A stretch of DNA of 64,000 nucleotides from Monoplex corrugatus (lineage: Eukaryota > Mollusca > Gastropoda > Littorinimorpha > Ranellidae). The stretch spans positions 61,820,078-61,884,077 of the forward strand of contig CM060312.1 of NCBI GenBank assembly GCA_030674185.1. The letters run 5' to 3'. The number at the start of each line of letters is the position of its first letter. Positions within the stretch are counted from its first letter, which is position 1. The notes beneath the pieces were generated by a model. It was not told the origin of the DNA, made no database searches, and saw only the letters and a program-made list of their open reading frames with translations. Positions 24,376 through 53,939 of this stretch are shown piece after piece. The position numbers and the translations under genes are program-made.

Positions 24376-24920
24376 TGTTTGGTGTGTGGTGTTGTGTGTG
24401 TGTATGTGTGTGTGTGTGTGTATGTGTGTGTGTGCGCGCGCGCGCGCGTTTGTGTGTGTGTGTGTCTGTGGGTGAGTGGGTGCGTGAGCGAGTGTGTGTA
24501 TATATGTGTGTATAAATATATATATATATGTGTGTTGTGTGTGTGTGTGCGTGCGTGGTGCGTGCATGCATGTATATGAAGTGTGAGTGTGATATATGTC
24601 TGTGTGGTGTGTGTGTGCGCGTATGTGCACGCGTTTGCTTCCTTGCGCGCGTGCGAGCATGTATGTATACATGGGTATATGTACGTGTGGATGGATGGAT
24701 ATGAGATTCATCCATGTTTACAGATCAGTAAATGTATGTGCGTGTGTCTGTGTTCCTGTGAGTTTTTTCGCATGTATTTTTTGTGTCCACTTGTATGTGC
24801 GTACGCGCGTTTGGATGCGTATGTACGTGTAACGCTATACGTGTGTGTGTTTGTTTATGCGTGTGTGTCTGTATGTATGTTCGTGCGTACGTGCGTGTGG
24901 ATGCACGTGTGTGCACAGTC
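24376..24920. repeat. Long (GT)n-type compound microsatellite
   Basis: GT repeats with GC-rich alternating segments (CGCGCGCGCGCG near 24435), TATATATA and GTGC/GTAC variants over about 540 bases. Open frames here are simple-sequence artefacts. A short GAACAT repeat follows at about 25030-25075. Confidence 0.9.
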
Positions 24921-25535
24921 GTGGTCAAAATAAATTGGGTGGCGCTGAACCGCGGCGATACGCTTTCAACGGGAGGAGCAGCCTGAGTTTCACACGGTAA
25001 AATCCATTGTGAGCAAAGGAAAAGAAAAAAAAATATGAACATGCGTATGAACACGAACATGAACATGAACATGAACGTATATGTGCGTCCATGAGTGCGG
25101 GGTTTCGTATCAGCACACACGTGCGTGTGCTGGAGTATGTTTGTGTTTATATTGTTTCGTATCTCTTTCTGGATGTCAGATCAGAGCTAAGTCTCTGCTA
25201 CAGTATGACAGTAGACTGTACGACCTGCGCTTGTCTCCGTTGCTTTGTGGGTTACCACTTGGGTGGGGAAAGGCTATGGGACTAAACCCAGACAGAAAAT
25301 CCCGCAGCCGCATACTGCACAAAGGGCAATGCTACAGAGCGCTGCTTGTGGTTCTGGCCATATGCTGCGACTTGCCATCTACTGTTCAACTGTCTGTGTC
25401 TCCTATGACAACAGCTGTCTTACCTCGGTTTGCCCTGGGCATGTGGAGGCAGGTGGAGAGAGTTGCTGAGGCTCTCCGCAAACAACAGCAACTTACATAT
25501 GCGCATGGCACCTAGCGCCAACCCCCCTCACAAAC

Positions 25536-28500
25536 ATGACAGACACATGTAAACAATGGTCCTTAGTTCTCAGCGGCTCTGGAACCACTGCTCAATGTAG
25601 CGGGCAGACAGAGAAAGGAGCGGAGGTTGCTAAGAATCTCTGGGTTCGGACAGGCTACTGCCAACGGAAACAGACCGCTAAGCCCTTGATTGTTGCTGCT
25701 TACAACGTGCGAACTCTCCAAGATAGAAAAGAAGCCAACCGACCAGAAAGAAGAACCGCCTTGGTAACACGAGAGCTCCAAAGATACAAAGTTGACATTG
25801 CTGCCCTCAGCGAGACAAGATTTTTTAGACAAAGGTCAATTAAGCGAGGTTGGATCAGGATATACTATGTGCTGGTCAGGTTGAAAAGCCAAAAGGAAGG
25901 CAGGTGTTGGCTTCGCAGTAAGGACCCCTCTCGTCTCTCAGATTGAGTCACAGCCCCAGGGCATCAATGACAGAATCATGACTATGAGGCTCATATTATC
26001 AGACAAGGAATATGCTACTTTGGTAAGTGTGCGTGTCCCCACAATGACAAACTAAGATGAAAACAAAGAAGCCTTCTACCCACAGCTTGATGACGTTGTA
26101 CGCAGCGCACCTTCAGGTGATAAGTTGATCATCCTGGGGGATTTTAACGCGAGAATCGGCTCAAATCATACAGCATGGGCTGGCGTTATTGGTCAGCATG
26201 GTATCGATCAAGAGAACTCAAATGGCAAACTTCTGCTTTCACTATGCTCCCAGCACAATCCCTCAGTCACGAATACATTCTTCCAAATGAACGATGCTTA
26301 CAAAACCACCTGGATGCATCCAAGATCGAAGCACTGGCATCAAATAGATTTAATCATCTGCAAACAACGTGATCTGTGTGACTTTCATATCACCAGAGCT
26401 ATGAGAGGTGACGAATGCTCATCAGACCACCTTCTCCTCAGATCAAAGGTGAACCTCTAGGTGCAAAGAAAAAGAAGGCCCCAGGGCAAGAAACCTCCAA
26501 AAGAAATTGGATGATCGGAAAATCAATAACACTGACATAACAGTTGCCTTACGGAATGAACTCTCAAAGCGTCTAGAACAATTTGCCTTCACCAAAGGAG
26601 AGACAGAAAAAAACTGGGCCAAATTAAGAAATGAAATTTATACCACTGCCGAAGAAACAATAGACGTCCTCAAAAGACATTACCAGGACTGGTTTGATGA
26701 CAATGATCCTGAAATTCAAAGACTTCTTGCTGAGAAGTATGCTGCACACAAGAATTGGCTAGCGGACAAACAGTCTGACTCAAAACGGGACAAGTTTCAC
26801 CATGCTGAGAAGCGGTTGCGCTCCATGAAGGATGAATGGTGGAAAAAGAAGGCAGAGGAGATCCAAGGTTATGCTGGCTCAAAAAATGCCAAGCTTTTAT
26901 ACTCCAGCTTGAAGGAGATGTATGTGCCACCACAGAGAAGTGCAGCCCCAATCGGAACCTGCAGGGTGAGCTCCTCACTGATAATGAGGCAATACATTAA
27001 TAAGTGATGGTTAGAACACTTCGAGTACTCCTTAACAGGCCTTCACCGATTGACCCCAGTGTTACTGAAGAGATCGCAGCAAGATCCCTACATATGGAAT
27101 TTGACGACCCACCCACAGAGAAGGAGGTGACAGAAGCAATTGCAGAGTAGCAATGTGGTAAATCAACATGCTCCAATGGTATTCTGCCTGAAGTTTTTGA
27201 AGCAGGTGTTCAGCCGTTGATACACAAATTTACTGAGTTCCTTTGTACGTGCTGGGAAGATGGCTGTTTACCCCAAGATCTGAAAGATTTCAGAATAGTG
27301 CACCTGAGCATTGCAGGTAACATCCTCTCCAAGGTCATCTTAAACAGGTTGAATACCCATCTTCTTGATGAGACCGTCATAAAGTCAGTGTGGTTTTCGC
27401 CAGATCAAAGGGACAGTTGACATGATATTCACTGTAGGACAGATCCAAGAGAAATGTAAGGAACAACATATGGATCTCTACATTCTCTTTGTCGACCTCG
27501 CTAAGGTGTCACGCCCAGGACTGTGGAACACACTTCCCCAAATTGGAATCCTTCCCAAGATGGTAAATATAATCAGATGCTTTCACGATGGCATGAACGC
27601 AAGATTAGTCAACAGCAGTGAAGAAGATGAGTTCCCTCTCACTAATGGAATCAAGTAAGGATGCGTTCTTGCTCCAACATTCTTCACCTTCCTTTTTAGC
27701 ATGATGCTTCTCTCTGCCTCTAAAGATTCAGGTCCAGGCATCCAAATCACATACAGGACAGATGGAGGTATCTTCAGTACTCATCGCCTGAAGACAAAGA
27801 CGAAAGTCACTAAATCAAATCACTTGTTCGTGACCTCCTGTAAGCTGATGACTGTGCTCTCGTTGCCTTCAATGACTTACAGTTTCTCTGTCTGCGGCCA
27901 CTAAGCTCTTTGGACTCACAATAAGCATCAAGAAGACTGAAGTTACGTGTCAACCTGCAAAAGGATCAACAGCAAACATGCCTGAAAAAAATCGATGGCT
28001 AGGTCCTGACAATGTTGACTCCTTCACATATCTTGGTAGCAGTCTCTCCTCTTCCGACAGACTCGATAAGGAGGTATCCAACCGCATCTCTAAGGCATGT
28101 GCTTCCTATCGCAGACTACACAAGCGAGTATGGAACGAAAGGGGCTTGAAACTGGAGACGAAGTGGGCAATATACAGAGCAGTAGTCCTGAATGCATTGC
28201 TGTATAGATGAGAGTCCTGGACTCTCTACCATAGGCATATCAACGTATTAGATCAGTTTCACCAGCGCTGCCTCCGACGTATCTTAAACATCAAATGGTA
28301 CAACAGAGTCTCAAACGTGAATGTACTTTTACAAGCCCAGATGCCAAGCGTAGATGCACTGCTAACACAGTCTCAGCTAAGATGGTCTGGACATCCCGTG
28401 TGCATGCAGGATAACAGGCTACCAAAGCAGCTCTTCTGACAAAGGGCCATCGAGCAAGTGGACGGCCAAATCTTCGCTACAAAGACACCCTGAAAAAATC

Positions 28501-28790
28501 CCATCCTGATATATGACGTTGACGAAGAACAATGCGAAATCATGGCTACAAACAGGTCTGAATGGAGGCAAGCTATTCCCAAGGGAACGGAAGCTTATGA
28601 AAATGAAGGACGAAACAGCCAAGTGGAAAAGCGTGCAGAAAAAGGTCAGAACTAACTCTGCAGAACGTTCCATTGAGTGTCCAGTAATCGGCCGCCTGTG
28701 TGCCTCAGACTTTGGCTTGAGGTCCCACATGAGGGTACACAAATCAAGTGCTAGGACTGGACTTTATCGACCACGATAGTCGATCATATA
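25536..28790 (+). mobile_element. LINE of a second family: EN + RT + C2H2-like end, heavily broken
   Basis: An APE-type endonuclease region starts near 25.69 kb (NVRTLQDRKEANRPERRT, DIAALSETRF), continues at 26.13-26.45 kb (ILGDFNARIGS, HPRSKHWHQIDLI, SSDHLLLRSKVNL), and is followed by the RT from about 26.5 kb. RT pieces include SIAGNILSKVILNRLN, MDLYILFVDLAK, NGIK-stop-GCVLAPTFF (a stop where this motif normally has Q) and ADDCALVAFND in a shifted frame near 27.85 kb. The C-terminal part (HINVLDQFHQRCLRRILNIK) ends in CPVIGRLCASDFGLRSHMRVH at 28.68-28.74 kb, a zinc-finger-like end. At least four stops and frameshifts plus a deletion of the segment before SIAGN make it dead. 24.92-25.53 kb may be its 5' part. 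The clade is uncertain. Confidence 0.85.
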
Positions 28791-28879
28791 TTTCTTTCTA
28801 ATACTTCTGAACCATCTCTAAGCTGTATGTTTGTTCATCTGTACCTCCAGCATTCCTGCTTTCCAACAACAGTAAAACC

Positions 28880-29290
28880 CACAATGTTCACTCCATGTCT
28901 TCTCGAGACAGCCTCTCCGAGCTAGGAATGAACTCCACACACACACCAACGCAGCAGATGTTATGTGATGGAAATCTATACAAAATGATCGCGGCAAAAG
29001 CCAAAAGCCTGTGCAACACACTAGTACATTTCAGTTTCAGTTTCTCAGATAACGCACGTCTCCGCGCTCGGAATGAATTCCATACGTACTGACGCCATGA
29101 TGGCGTGTGATGGAGTTTGTTCGTGGCACTCGGACAATTCCATACGTGCTCCTCCAGAATCTGCCCACAATTCATTATCTGGCAGACTCCGTGAGCCTGC
29201 GCGAAACCTTATGTGCTGGCAAGGTCTTGAACACTCTGGAGAGGAAAGGATGACGTGGCAGAGTTGGGCGGGTTTTAAGACTTCTGAAAA
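28880..29290. repeat. Dispersed repeat X, two adjacent diverged copies
   Basis: Two segments share GGAATGAAYTCCAYACRYAC followed by a TGTGATGGA block, and the second continues with AATCTGCCCACAATTC and GGCAGACTCCGTGAGCCTG. Related sequence appears at about 33.8 and 51.8 kb, so this is a dispersed family. Its type is unknown. Confidence 0.5.
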
Positions 29291-29385
29291 GACTGACTCC
29301 ATGATGACGATGATAATCATGATGCTATGAACTTCTATACAGGACTGAGACTAAGTGACAGGACTGTACTCTAAATTTGCTATCA
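29275..29385 (-). mobile_element. SINE 3' fragment
   Basis: Matches the 3' half of the SINEs at 34.5 and 38.0 kb (GATAATCATGATGCTATG, then GACTGAGACTAAGTGACAGG and GTACTCTAAATTTGCTATCAT in plus orientation). The tRNA-like head is missing; the match stops at the GT microsatellite. Confidence 0.6.
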
Positions 29386-29387
29386 TA

Positions 29388-30582
<1,195 letters not shown>

Positions 30583-30750
30583 ACTAGGCAGACCCAGGGA
30601 GAAAATATTGGACGGACTTGCAGGGTGGCTGAGGACAGAGAGGCGGGAGATGTACTTGCAGCAACAAGGGATGGATTCGCATGGAGGGCCATGATCATGA
30701 TCACCAATGCCATGCAGCAGGGTACATGATGAGGATGATGATGATGTGTG
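30583..30750 (+). mobile_element. RTE-like LINE, short 3' end with GATGATG tail
   Basis: Matches the last 150 bases of the elements at 6.2 and 22.6 kb, from AGGCAGACCCAGGGAGAAAA to CAGCAGGGTACATGATGAGG and the ATGATGATG tail. It is joined directly to the end of the third 300-bp repeat unit. Confidence 0.75.
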
Positions 30751-33466
30751 AGGCACTGGTCATTGGCAAACAGCAACTTATTCATGGGTCTGGATCGATT
30801 TCTCCGAGATATTATACACACTACCTCATTGTTGATGCCCAGTATCTGTCAATATGGACATTATTTTCATACCAAAAACGGATCATAGGTTTTATGATGT
30901 ATACATAAGCATGGGCCAGAGACCATTGGGGTAAATATTTTTATGTAAATACTCATATTTCAGCTAATTTATAACTGATCTGAATCGATTTTGAATAGCA
31001 TGTTTGATACTATCAGAAAATTCAGTATTAAAAAGTTCATTTTCCAAGTTAATATTGCAGAAAACATGTTACATGAACACAAAATGAGATTGTTAGTATG
31101 GTTTGATCCCTTTTTTTGAACTTGAGCCACTCTTCCTACATATGATTGCCTAATAGTTCTTTACTATACATCACCATATTATTAGAAAATCTTGCAAAAG
31201 CATTTTTTTCTCTCACACACATACAAACACAGCACACACACATACAAACACATACATACAGAGACTCGGTGTCTAGTTGGTATGAATCAATCTTTATTTA
31301 ACAAAAAAAAAGACCAAAAAAATGAATTAGATAGAGAGATATTATGTGCACGGAACACCATGATTTCACAGAAGTTTCTTCCCTCACAAATATGTTTAAT
31401 GTTCAAGATGTACGCATCTATCACAACTAACACTAACCAAAGAGTTACAAAACATTCAAAATATTTCTTCAAAATACAAACACTACAGTGTAATTAAACT
31501 GTTCTAGTTTTTGTTGTTTTATGTTTTCTTAAAGAAATTGACAGACAATGTCATAATCATTTGCGACACAGTAAGTCGTTTCTGTCAAGTGTACAATCAC
31601 CCATCCACAAACAGAAAAGTACCAGAATAAACACCCAGACACACAACACACACTCAAAAACAAGCCCACTGAAAGCAGAGAATCAACAATACCACAGACA
31701 TTTGTGTCTTCTGTTTGCAGCATCCCTCCATGCAGTCATAAGTATCAAAGAAAATGGGAATTAAAAAAAGTATTTTACAATGCACTGTCTTTACAAAATG
31801 ACACTACTCACTGCGTATCTAAAATTGCTACAGTGATAATGCCACCCAAAGTTCTACAACAAAACTCAAAAAACAATGAAGTGACATTATTACTCATAGT
31901 TTCTATAACAAAACTAAAAAAAAAAAACACACACTTGGCAAGAGTGAGCGTTTGGTGTCTAGTGGACATAAATCTCAGTTCCCATTTTTGTGTGATGTGG
32001 GCAGAACTACTCTTTACATAGTGTGTGGAAATAAATGAAGCTGTCACTGTGATTGTGGTAACAGACAACAGTTATGAAAACTTACTCTATAAGAACCAAA
32101 GTGCCAGCTCATTGGCACTGAATATTGTCCTCTCACGTCTAGATCTGCTGCTCTCGAAAGAACAGGTGTTGAGGTATTCTGATACCAAAAAGTGTTAGAA
32201 GCACTCACAATACAAAATGAGATCATCTGTACACTACAGACACCGAAATATCACTACACTTACAGTCGTTTTTGACACGTTCAACAACATAATCTTTCTG
32301 TGCAGGTATTTCTACATACATGATGTATTCATCAAATACTTCCATCATTTTAATTTCAACTTTTTTTTTTTTTTGGATCATTGAGATTTTACTCCCGAGT
32401 GAAACACTAAATTAAATGAAACTGTACAAAGAATGCTTGCTACACCTAAATCTACTCTCACTGATGTACAATGGCTAGTATTCCCTGACAGCAAAATTAA
32501 ATAAACAATAATGTACTTTTTTGCATACCGTAATAGTGTGCTCCACTATCCAAACATTTACAACAAACACACCTTGTGCATAAATATGTCTTTGTGTCTC
32601 TTTCAAACCAACTTGCTCAGACCCGCCCACTGCTCACTATACCAAACTTAAAAACATGACGTCTATTTTGTAATATCTAAAATTTCATGCAAGACACATG
32701 CTGACTAATCAGTTTGTACAGCTATAAATGTAATTTACAAGTGCTGTTCTCTATGCTCTGATATCCATGGCACTGTGTTTGTCATTTATTATCAAAATTA
32801 TTATATGAATGTCGCGCACACTAACAGAAATTGCAGTAGTACGGACAGAATTTTATCACTGATTCAAATGTCCTCTGGAACAGATAAGAGCAAGTGTGCA
32901 ATTCCAGAAGCAGTCACTTATTTCTAACCTTCATTCTTGTTTATTTGGGTGGATGGGAGTGTTAGTTTATCAAAGTCAAACACATACAACTGTGCATACA
33001 TACATACGAAAGAGTAATTTAACTGGATTACAAAAAATATTTGATTATGTCATTACAAGCAAACTGTGTCATTACAATAAGCTGCACAATACTTGCACTC
33101 AGAAAAGGTGACAGGTGGAATTTTCTTTTTTTTTTTTTTTACATTGGAAAGAAAGAAACAATTGTTTCTGTACAGAAAACCCAGTGATCATTCTTGTGGA
33201 GGTTTCACATCCCACATCTAATATTAAGGTGATTTTGGAAATGACATCACATCCAAGCTTACATTTTGCCACTACATTAGCTTTCCATGTGCACATTCTA
33301 CATAACTTCATTACACAAACTACTAATTGCATACAGTATAATCTGGCTCTGAACTATTGTGGTCTACGAAACTTGGCAAAAAACACACATTCAGTTTTTT
33401 GTCATCACTACATGATGCAATGAAAGAATCAAAGGCATAACAATGAAAACAGAACGCTACACGTCC
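30751..33466. other. AT-rich 3' flank of the carnitine carrier gene
   Basis: No coding region or clear mobile element. It may hold a long alternative 3' UTR of the downstream end of SLC25A20: another AATAAA (minus strand) occurs near 31293 beside an A-rich run. A short CA-type tract lies at 31214-31260. No other structure was seen. Confidence 0.35.
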
Positions 33467-33472
33467 TTTATT
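33467..33472 (-). terminator. Candidate poly(A) signal AATAAA of SLC25A20
   Basis: AATAAA on the minus strand 130 bases downstream of the SLC25A20 stop codon, the first such hexamer after the stop. Cleavage would fall near 33440-33455. There is no transcript evidence here. Confidence 0.4.
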
Positions 33473-33601
33473 ACTTCAATTTTTCTTCAATACTCTCACA
33501 TAGCTGACCAATCATATGCTGCCTAGCACGCATCAACAAACAAACACGCACACACACACAAACAAGACAGCTGTTGGCAGTAACGGGCAACAACTTGCAG
33601 A

Positions 33602-49399
<15,798 letters not shown>

Positions 49400-49539
49400 G
49401 ATCACAGTTTATTCGTTGTCAACAGGATAGAGTGCAGTGGCAGACGAAGCCGCAGATGAATGAGTGAAGGGAGATAATGTTCCGGTTCCCAATCTTGAGT
49501 TCTTCCGATTTGATGCAAACAGGCATGCCGGAAATATTG

Positions 49540-49543
<4 letters not shown>
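49400..49543 (-). promoter_or_regulatory. 5' UTR / core promoter candidate of SLC25A20
   Basis: Directly upstream of the start codon. It has no TATA box at a suitable distance but carries several (C)CGGAA words on either strand (near 49482, 49505 and 49529), the core of ETS-factor sites common in promoters of mitochondrial genes. A CT microsatellite bounds it. The transcription start is unknown. Confidence 0.3.

Positions 49544-49582
<39 letters not shown>
49544..49582. repeat. (CT)n microsatellite upstream of SLC25A20
   Basis: 39 bases of pure CT, read as (GA)n in the sense of the gene, about 145-185 bases upstream of the ATG. GA tracts are frequent in invertebrate promoters, but a role here is only possible. 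Confidence 0.95.
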
Positions 49583-49585
<3 letters not shown>

Positions 49586-49739
49586 TTCCTTGCACAAAGA
49601 GCAGGACCACATACCAAAAATTAAACAGAACGGAAATATTGTCATTCAAAAAACAATTTAAGTGCAACAAAAACAAAATTGTACACAAATCCGCCCCAAA
49701 ATATTTCATAGGATTAGTTATCTCAAACCAAAACCCAAC

Positions 49740-49926
49740 ACAAATTCAAGGTGCAACCTATATCTTCCAAGACCAAGATTAGACATATTGAAACCAAGCA
49801 CCACCTTTTCTGGTTGTATCTCTGGAGAATATTGCCCACCAACATCAAGTCCTGCACATCACTAGACAACTTTAAACGAAAGTTTCACAAATGTCTGCTT
49901 AAATATCGAAAAAAAATATTGCAATA
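49740..49926 (+). mobile_element. LINE C-terminal fragment (CR1/jockey-like)
   Basis: Two adjacent frames read NLYLPRPRLDILKPSTTFSG and then RILPTNIKSCTSLDNFKRKF, HKCLLKYRKKILQ and a stop. This is the typical C-terminal pattern of LINE RT proteins (WNSLPxxI.. followed by FKxxL), here frameshifted and old. Confidence 0.6.
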
Positions 49927-49929
49927 GAA

Positions 49930-51545
49930 ACCTCTTTTCTAAATTTACGTACATTGTGCTAATAAAACTTTAGTCAGCAATTTCGCCCCACTTTTATGCT
50001 ATGAGTACCTAAAATAATGAAATATCTCTTCTCTTTACAACCTTTTGATTCAATTTGATAGGGTCCCCCCCCCCCCCCCTTCATTTCTGATTTGTTTGAT
50101 TATGATATGTGTTACAGCTCACCATTTTCATCATTGAGTTGACATGTCATCTGCCTTGTTTATTCTTCATTACTCCGTTTACTTTCTTCTTCTCGTATAC
50201 TTCTAGATGTTAGTGATTTATAATATACATTGTTGTCGTTAGGGTTTGACGTGTATCTGTTTTGCGTGTATCTGCCTTTATCTCGTGCTTTTGTAATGCA
50301 TTTGATAGATTAATATATAGATTTATATAGAAATTGATCTGTTTATGACAAATCTTTTTCACAACTTTTATGACGAGGCATGTTTTAATCATTACGTTAG
50401 TTTACGTCTCCCCCTCCCCCCGCCAATTCTTTCCCCGCCATGTGTCCTCCACTTCCGTCTTTTCCTTTAATTCTCGGTAAAGTTTGTCTGTAATTCACTT
50501 TTTCTAATGTAATATTGGTACAACTACTAAGTATATTGTTATATTCTTCTTGTTGTTATTGTTAAAAGTTGGCATGTCTTTGATATTTATGTCTGCCGTT
50601 GTCTTATGCTTTTGTAAACCTTGTGAACCATTGGCATATGTGTAAAAGAATATGTTATCGCAACTCACTTTGTTTAACCTGTTTCATATTTCGTATGTTA
50701 TGATTTACGTTTTCATGCTCATATTTTGTGTGTAGCAAGGACTAGCTGTGCGAGAGGTCCAGTGGGACTTGATTGCTATTATACTTGAGAAATAAAGTAG
50801 GCCTACATGTATTCTGGTCTGATCTCTCTGTCTCTCTCTCTCTCTTTCTCCATTTCTGTCTTGTGTATGTGTGTAAATGTAGGTTGCCAGTGAGTGGTAA
50901 CATAATGAACACAAGCAAATATGAGGGCCACATAGACAACTGTCTGATCTAATACACAAACAGAGTTTTTATGTGTACTGTACAGTCTGATGTATTAGCA
51001 ACATCTGCTGAGGCCATGAAACCAGCCAGGCAAAATTAGAATCAAAATGTACCAGCATCTGTTCACCATAGCAGCTTTGATGAATAGATGAACCAAACAT
51101 GTGCAATGATTAATCTTTGGATAGCCTGAAAAATAAATAGACATCATAGCCTACTAACACGGAATTAATGATGGATTTTCCTTTCTATGTTTCTTTTTTA
51201 AAGCTGGTAGATTACATCCTATCTAGCCATTACGTTCAACACATGAGAAAGTTGTACAGTATAACCCTCTTGAACCGCAAAACACCTGAATTTTTGAATG
51301 GAATTGTACCCCCATCCCCATCAAAAAAACATCTACTAGTTGACATAAAATGAATTTGATAAGATTATCCAAAATATTTAGTCAACATGGACCACAATAG
51401 TGAGAAGCATCCACTGCCGTTGTTTTATGGAAGGAAAGCATCATTGACAACAGCAATCCATCAGTTCATTCTACCGCACGAGACACAGCTGTAGGACTGA
51501 TCGACATCAATGAAACGATGGACTGATAATAGCACTCTCTATCTC
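49930..51545. other. Intergenic DNA between SLC25A20 and the next repeats
   Basis: AT-rich, no gene recognised. A run of about 15 C lies near 50066 and a short CT tract near 50827-50846. Open frames are short and unrelated to known proteins. Confidence 0.4.
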
Positions 51546-51550
51546 TCGGT

Positions 51551-51795
51551 TTGTTTTGTTGTTTGACTGTTTTGTTTGTTTGTTTGCTTGCTTGCTTGTT
51601 TGTTTGCTTGTTTGCCTGTTTATTTGCTTGTTTGCCTGTTTGTTTGTTCACCTGTTTGCTTATTTGTTAGCCTGTTTATTTGTTTCCTTGCTTGTTTGTT
51701 TCTTTGCTTGTTTGCCTGTTGTCTTGCTTGTTTGTTTGTTTGTTTGTTTGCTTGTTTACTTGTTTGTTTGTATATTTGTTTGTTCTTCTCTTGTT
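51551..51795. repeat. Imperfect (TTTG)n/(CTTG)n tetranucleotide tract
   Basis: About 240 bases of TTTG, CTTG and CCTG units, leaving long open frames rich in Cys, Leu and Val that are not genes. Confidence 0.93.
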
Positions 51796-51799
51796 CACG

Positions 51800-52130
51800 A
51801 GGGATTTGTTGCACTCAGGCATTTCCACATGCCTTCAGCCCAAATCTGCCTGAAAATATCTAGCAGACTCCTTGAGCCTGTGCAAAACCCTATGCACAGG
51901 CAAGGTTTTGAAGTAGGAAGGGTACGAGGGTAGACTTCCCCAGACGGAAGGACCTTGAACCTCTGACACCACCAGAAAGATCAAAGCATGAAAATGAATG
52001 GGCAGCTAACAGGAACGGCCTTTGATATTGCAAGCTAGGACTGAACTTGAGACATCAGATCTTGAATCCATGGATCTATCACAAAAAAGCAGCAGTGATT
52101 TGAACCATTAGACAATTTCAATACTATGCT
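51800..52130. repeat. Dispersed repeat X, copy near 52 kb
   Basis: Begins with CAGGCATTTCCACATGCC, then CCAAATCTGCCTGAAAATA, GCAGACTCCTTGAGCCTG, CTGACACCACCAGAAAGA and GAGACATCAGATCTTGAATC. These match 33.77-34.08 and 29.1-29.25 kb. No coding function. Confidence 0.6.
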
Positions 52131-52491
52131 AGTTCCCTAGTTCCGCAAAAATTGTACTAGCAGCAAACCATTGAGCGAATACGTGTTGTATTAGCAGAGA
52201 TGGTTAATCTGATTAATTACAGCTTTTTTTTTTTTTTCCTTTTCTTTCATAGTGGATTTTCGGCTACTCCCTCTATTTATTCGTTTTTGGATATGGTGTT
52301 CAATGGTATGATGACTCACAAGTTTGTTCGTGACGGTACGATTTTAAGCATCTAAGGACTTCGGTCTTTCCAAGATGGAGTTTTTTGTTGTAATGGCATT
52401 GCCTGCAAGTGTGTTGGCACATTCATTTTTCTAAAAACTGCATGGTCCACATGGGGGTCCAACCGTGGCTTTCGCGAAGTGTATTTCGCGA

Positions 52492-52562
52492 TGGCCATGG
52501 TCCAACCCTCGACCTACACGTTATCAGCACAGCGCTCTAACCAGTTGAGCTAATGGGCCACT
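52492..52562 (-). pseudogene. tRNA-Ile-like relic (tRNA pseudogene or SINE head)
   Basis: The minus strand reads like a tRNA-Ile 5' half: GGCCCATTAGCTCAACTGG (acceptor and D-arm with A-box), a D-stem GAGC, and an anticodon-loop-like CTGATAA with GAT. The T-arm is degenerate (GGTTGGACC instead of GGTTCGANNCC) and the 3' acceptor strand does not pair, so it is not a functional tRNA. Confidence 0.55.
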
Positions 52563-52660
52563 ACGTGATACATCGACCGGGAGCCAAGATACACTCGGCA
52601 CACATGGCTAAGTCAAACACATCATGCCAGCTGTTTACGTAGGCCTACATGGACCAAAAT

Positions 52661-52853
52661 TTAATCCTTTGACTCCCGCACCCAGTTCACCAGCATCCTG
52701 CATTGTCAACCATGTTTGCAAAGCAAACACTTAACCCTTTGACTCCCTCACCCTATTCACCAGCTTCCTGCAGGAAGCTGGTGGATAGGGTGAGGAAGTC
52801 AAAGGGTTAAGTTTTTGCAGTTAGTGGATAGGGTGTGGGAGTCAAAGGGTTAA
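52661..52853. mobile_element. 193-bp piggyBac-like palindromic MITE, copy 4 (intergenic)
   Basis: Again exactly 193 bp from TTAA to TTAA, in the same orientation as copies 1 and 3. The left end is TTAATCCTTTGACTCCCGCA and the right end GGAGTCAAAGGGTTAA. It has the same nested central palindrome. Confidence 0.85.
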
Positions 52854-53740
52854 ATACTGTCGATTCATAGCGTCCTTTCCCCTCTCTCTCACACTCTTAT
52901 CTCATATCAGTCAAGGATTGCTGTCCACATATGCCCCCCTCCCCCTTACCCCTCCAGTAGACGGATAAACATGCCATATAATAACATTTTGTGTACATAG
53001 GAAGACCAGTACTTAGTTTGTACCCAACTCCAACCCTCTTCACTGCTTAGGCCTAGGCACATAATAATGCATCTGAAAATTTATGCGTATTTCTCTGATT
53101 AGCCGTTTAGTTCAAAATGTTGTCTTTCTATATACACACTTAATCCGATAGAAACACATCTAGAAAATTGTAAGTTTCAAAGCTCTTTGTTCAAAAAAGT
53201 ATATAATCAAGAATCATTCAGTCACTGCGTAATCGAGCACAGTGCATAGTAGAAGAGAATCTGAGTGAAAGCTCTTGGAATTGCCTCATCAGGCTGGGAC
53301 CTCTGCTCCCAGCCAGGTATTCGTAAGTATGAATTTTGTTCTTAAGTTAGCGTAGCCACTGGAGGCAAGAAAAATTATTGTTTAGCACGTGATCCAATGT
53401 TGAGGCCACAATAATTAGATAAGCGAATGTAAGTTATGAACAATGTACACTCATAATGAGATATTTTACCAAATGCAGGCAATGTATCCACAAATACAAA
53501 TGGTCATGATCCATTTCAACATAACCCTGGGTCAAAATGTTATTTTAATATAACCACTGCATAAAATGTTTTAACTATCTAACAGCATGGTTGGACTGTC
53601 CCTTTTTGATCAAGACTACAAAGTAGCCTAATAGATAGATATAAAATGGTTTCCTCCTTTAAAGTATCTTTTTACTCCTTTAAAGTATATTTCTACAAAT
53701 CTGAAAATGCATTCAAAGGTAAAAACTGGTGTCTGTATTT
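52854..53740. other. Unassigned intergenic DNA
   Basis: No coding or repeat signal recognised. 52131-52430 is likewise featureless apart from a T-run near 52227. Confidence 0.4.
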
Positions 53741-53744
53741 ATTC

Positions 53745-53788
53745 GCACTCTCTCCTCTCTCTCTCTCTCTCTCTCTCGTCTCTCCTCT

Positions 53789-53870
<82 letters not shown>

Positions 53871-53886
53871 CTCTCACTCTCTCTCA
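53745..53886. repeat. (CT)n microsatellite
   Basis: About 140 bases of CT with TCC interruptions. Confidence 0.96.
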
Positions 53887-53939
53887 TTCATGCTGATAGA
53901 TTATTTCAAGCACAAGCAAGTAGCCTATTAATAAACACA

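Noticed and set aside
52492..52562. Functional tRNA-Ile gene
   Set aside because: The T-arm and 3' acceptor strand do not pair, and the B-box is degenerate.
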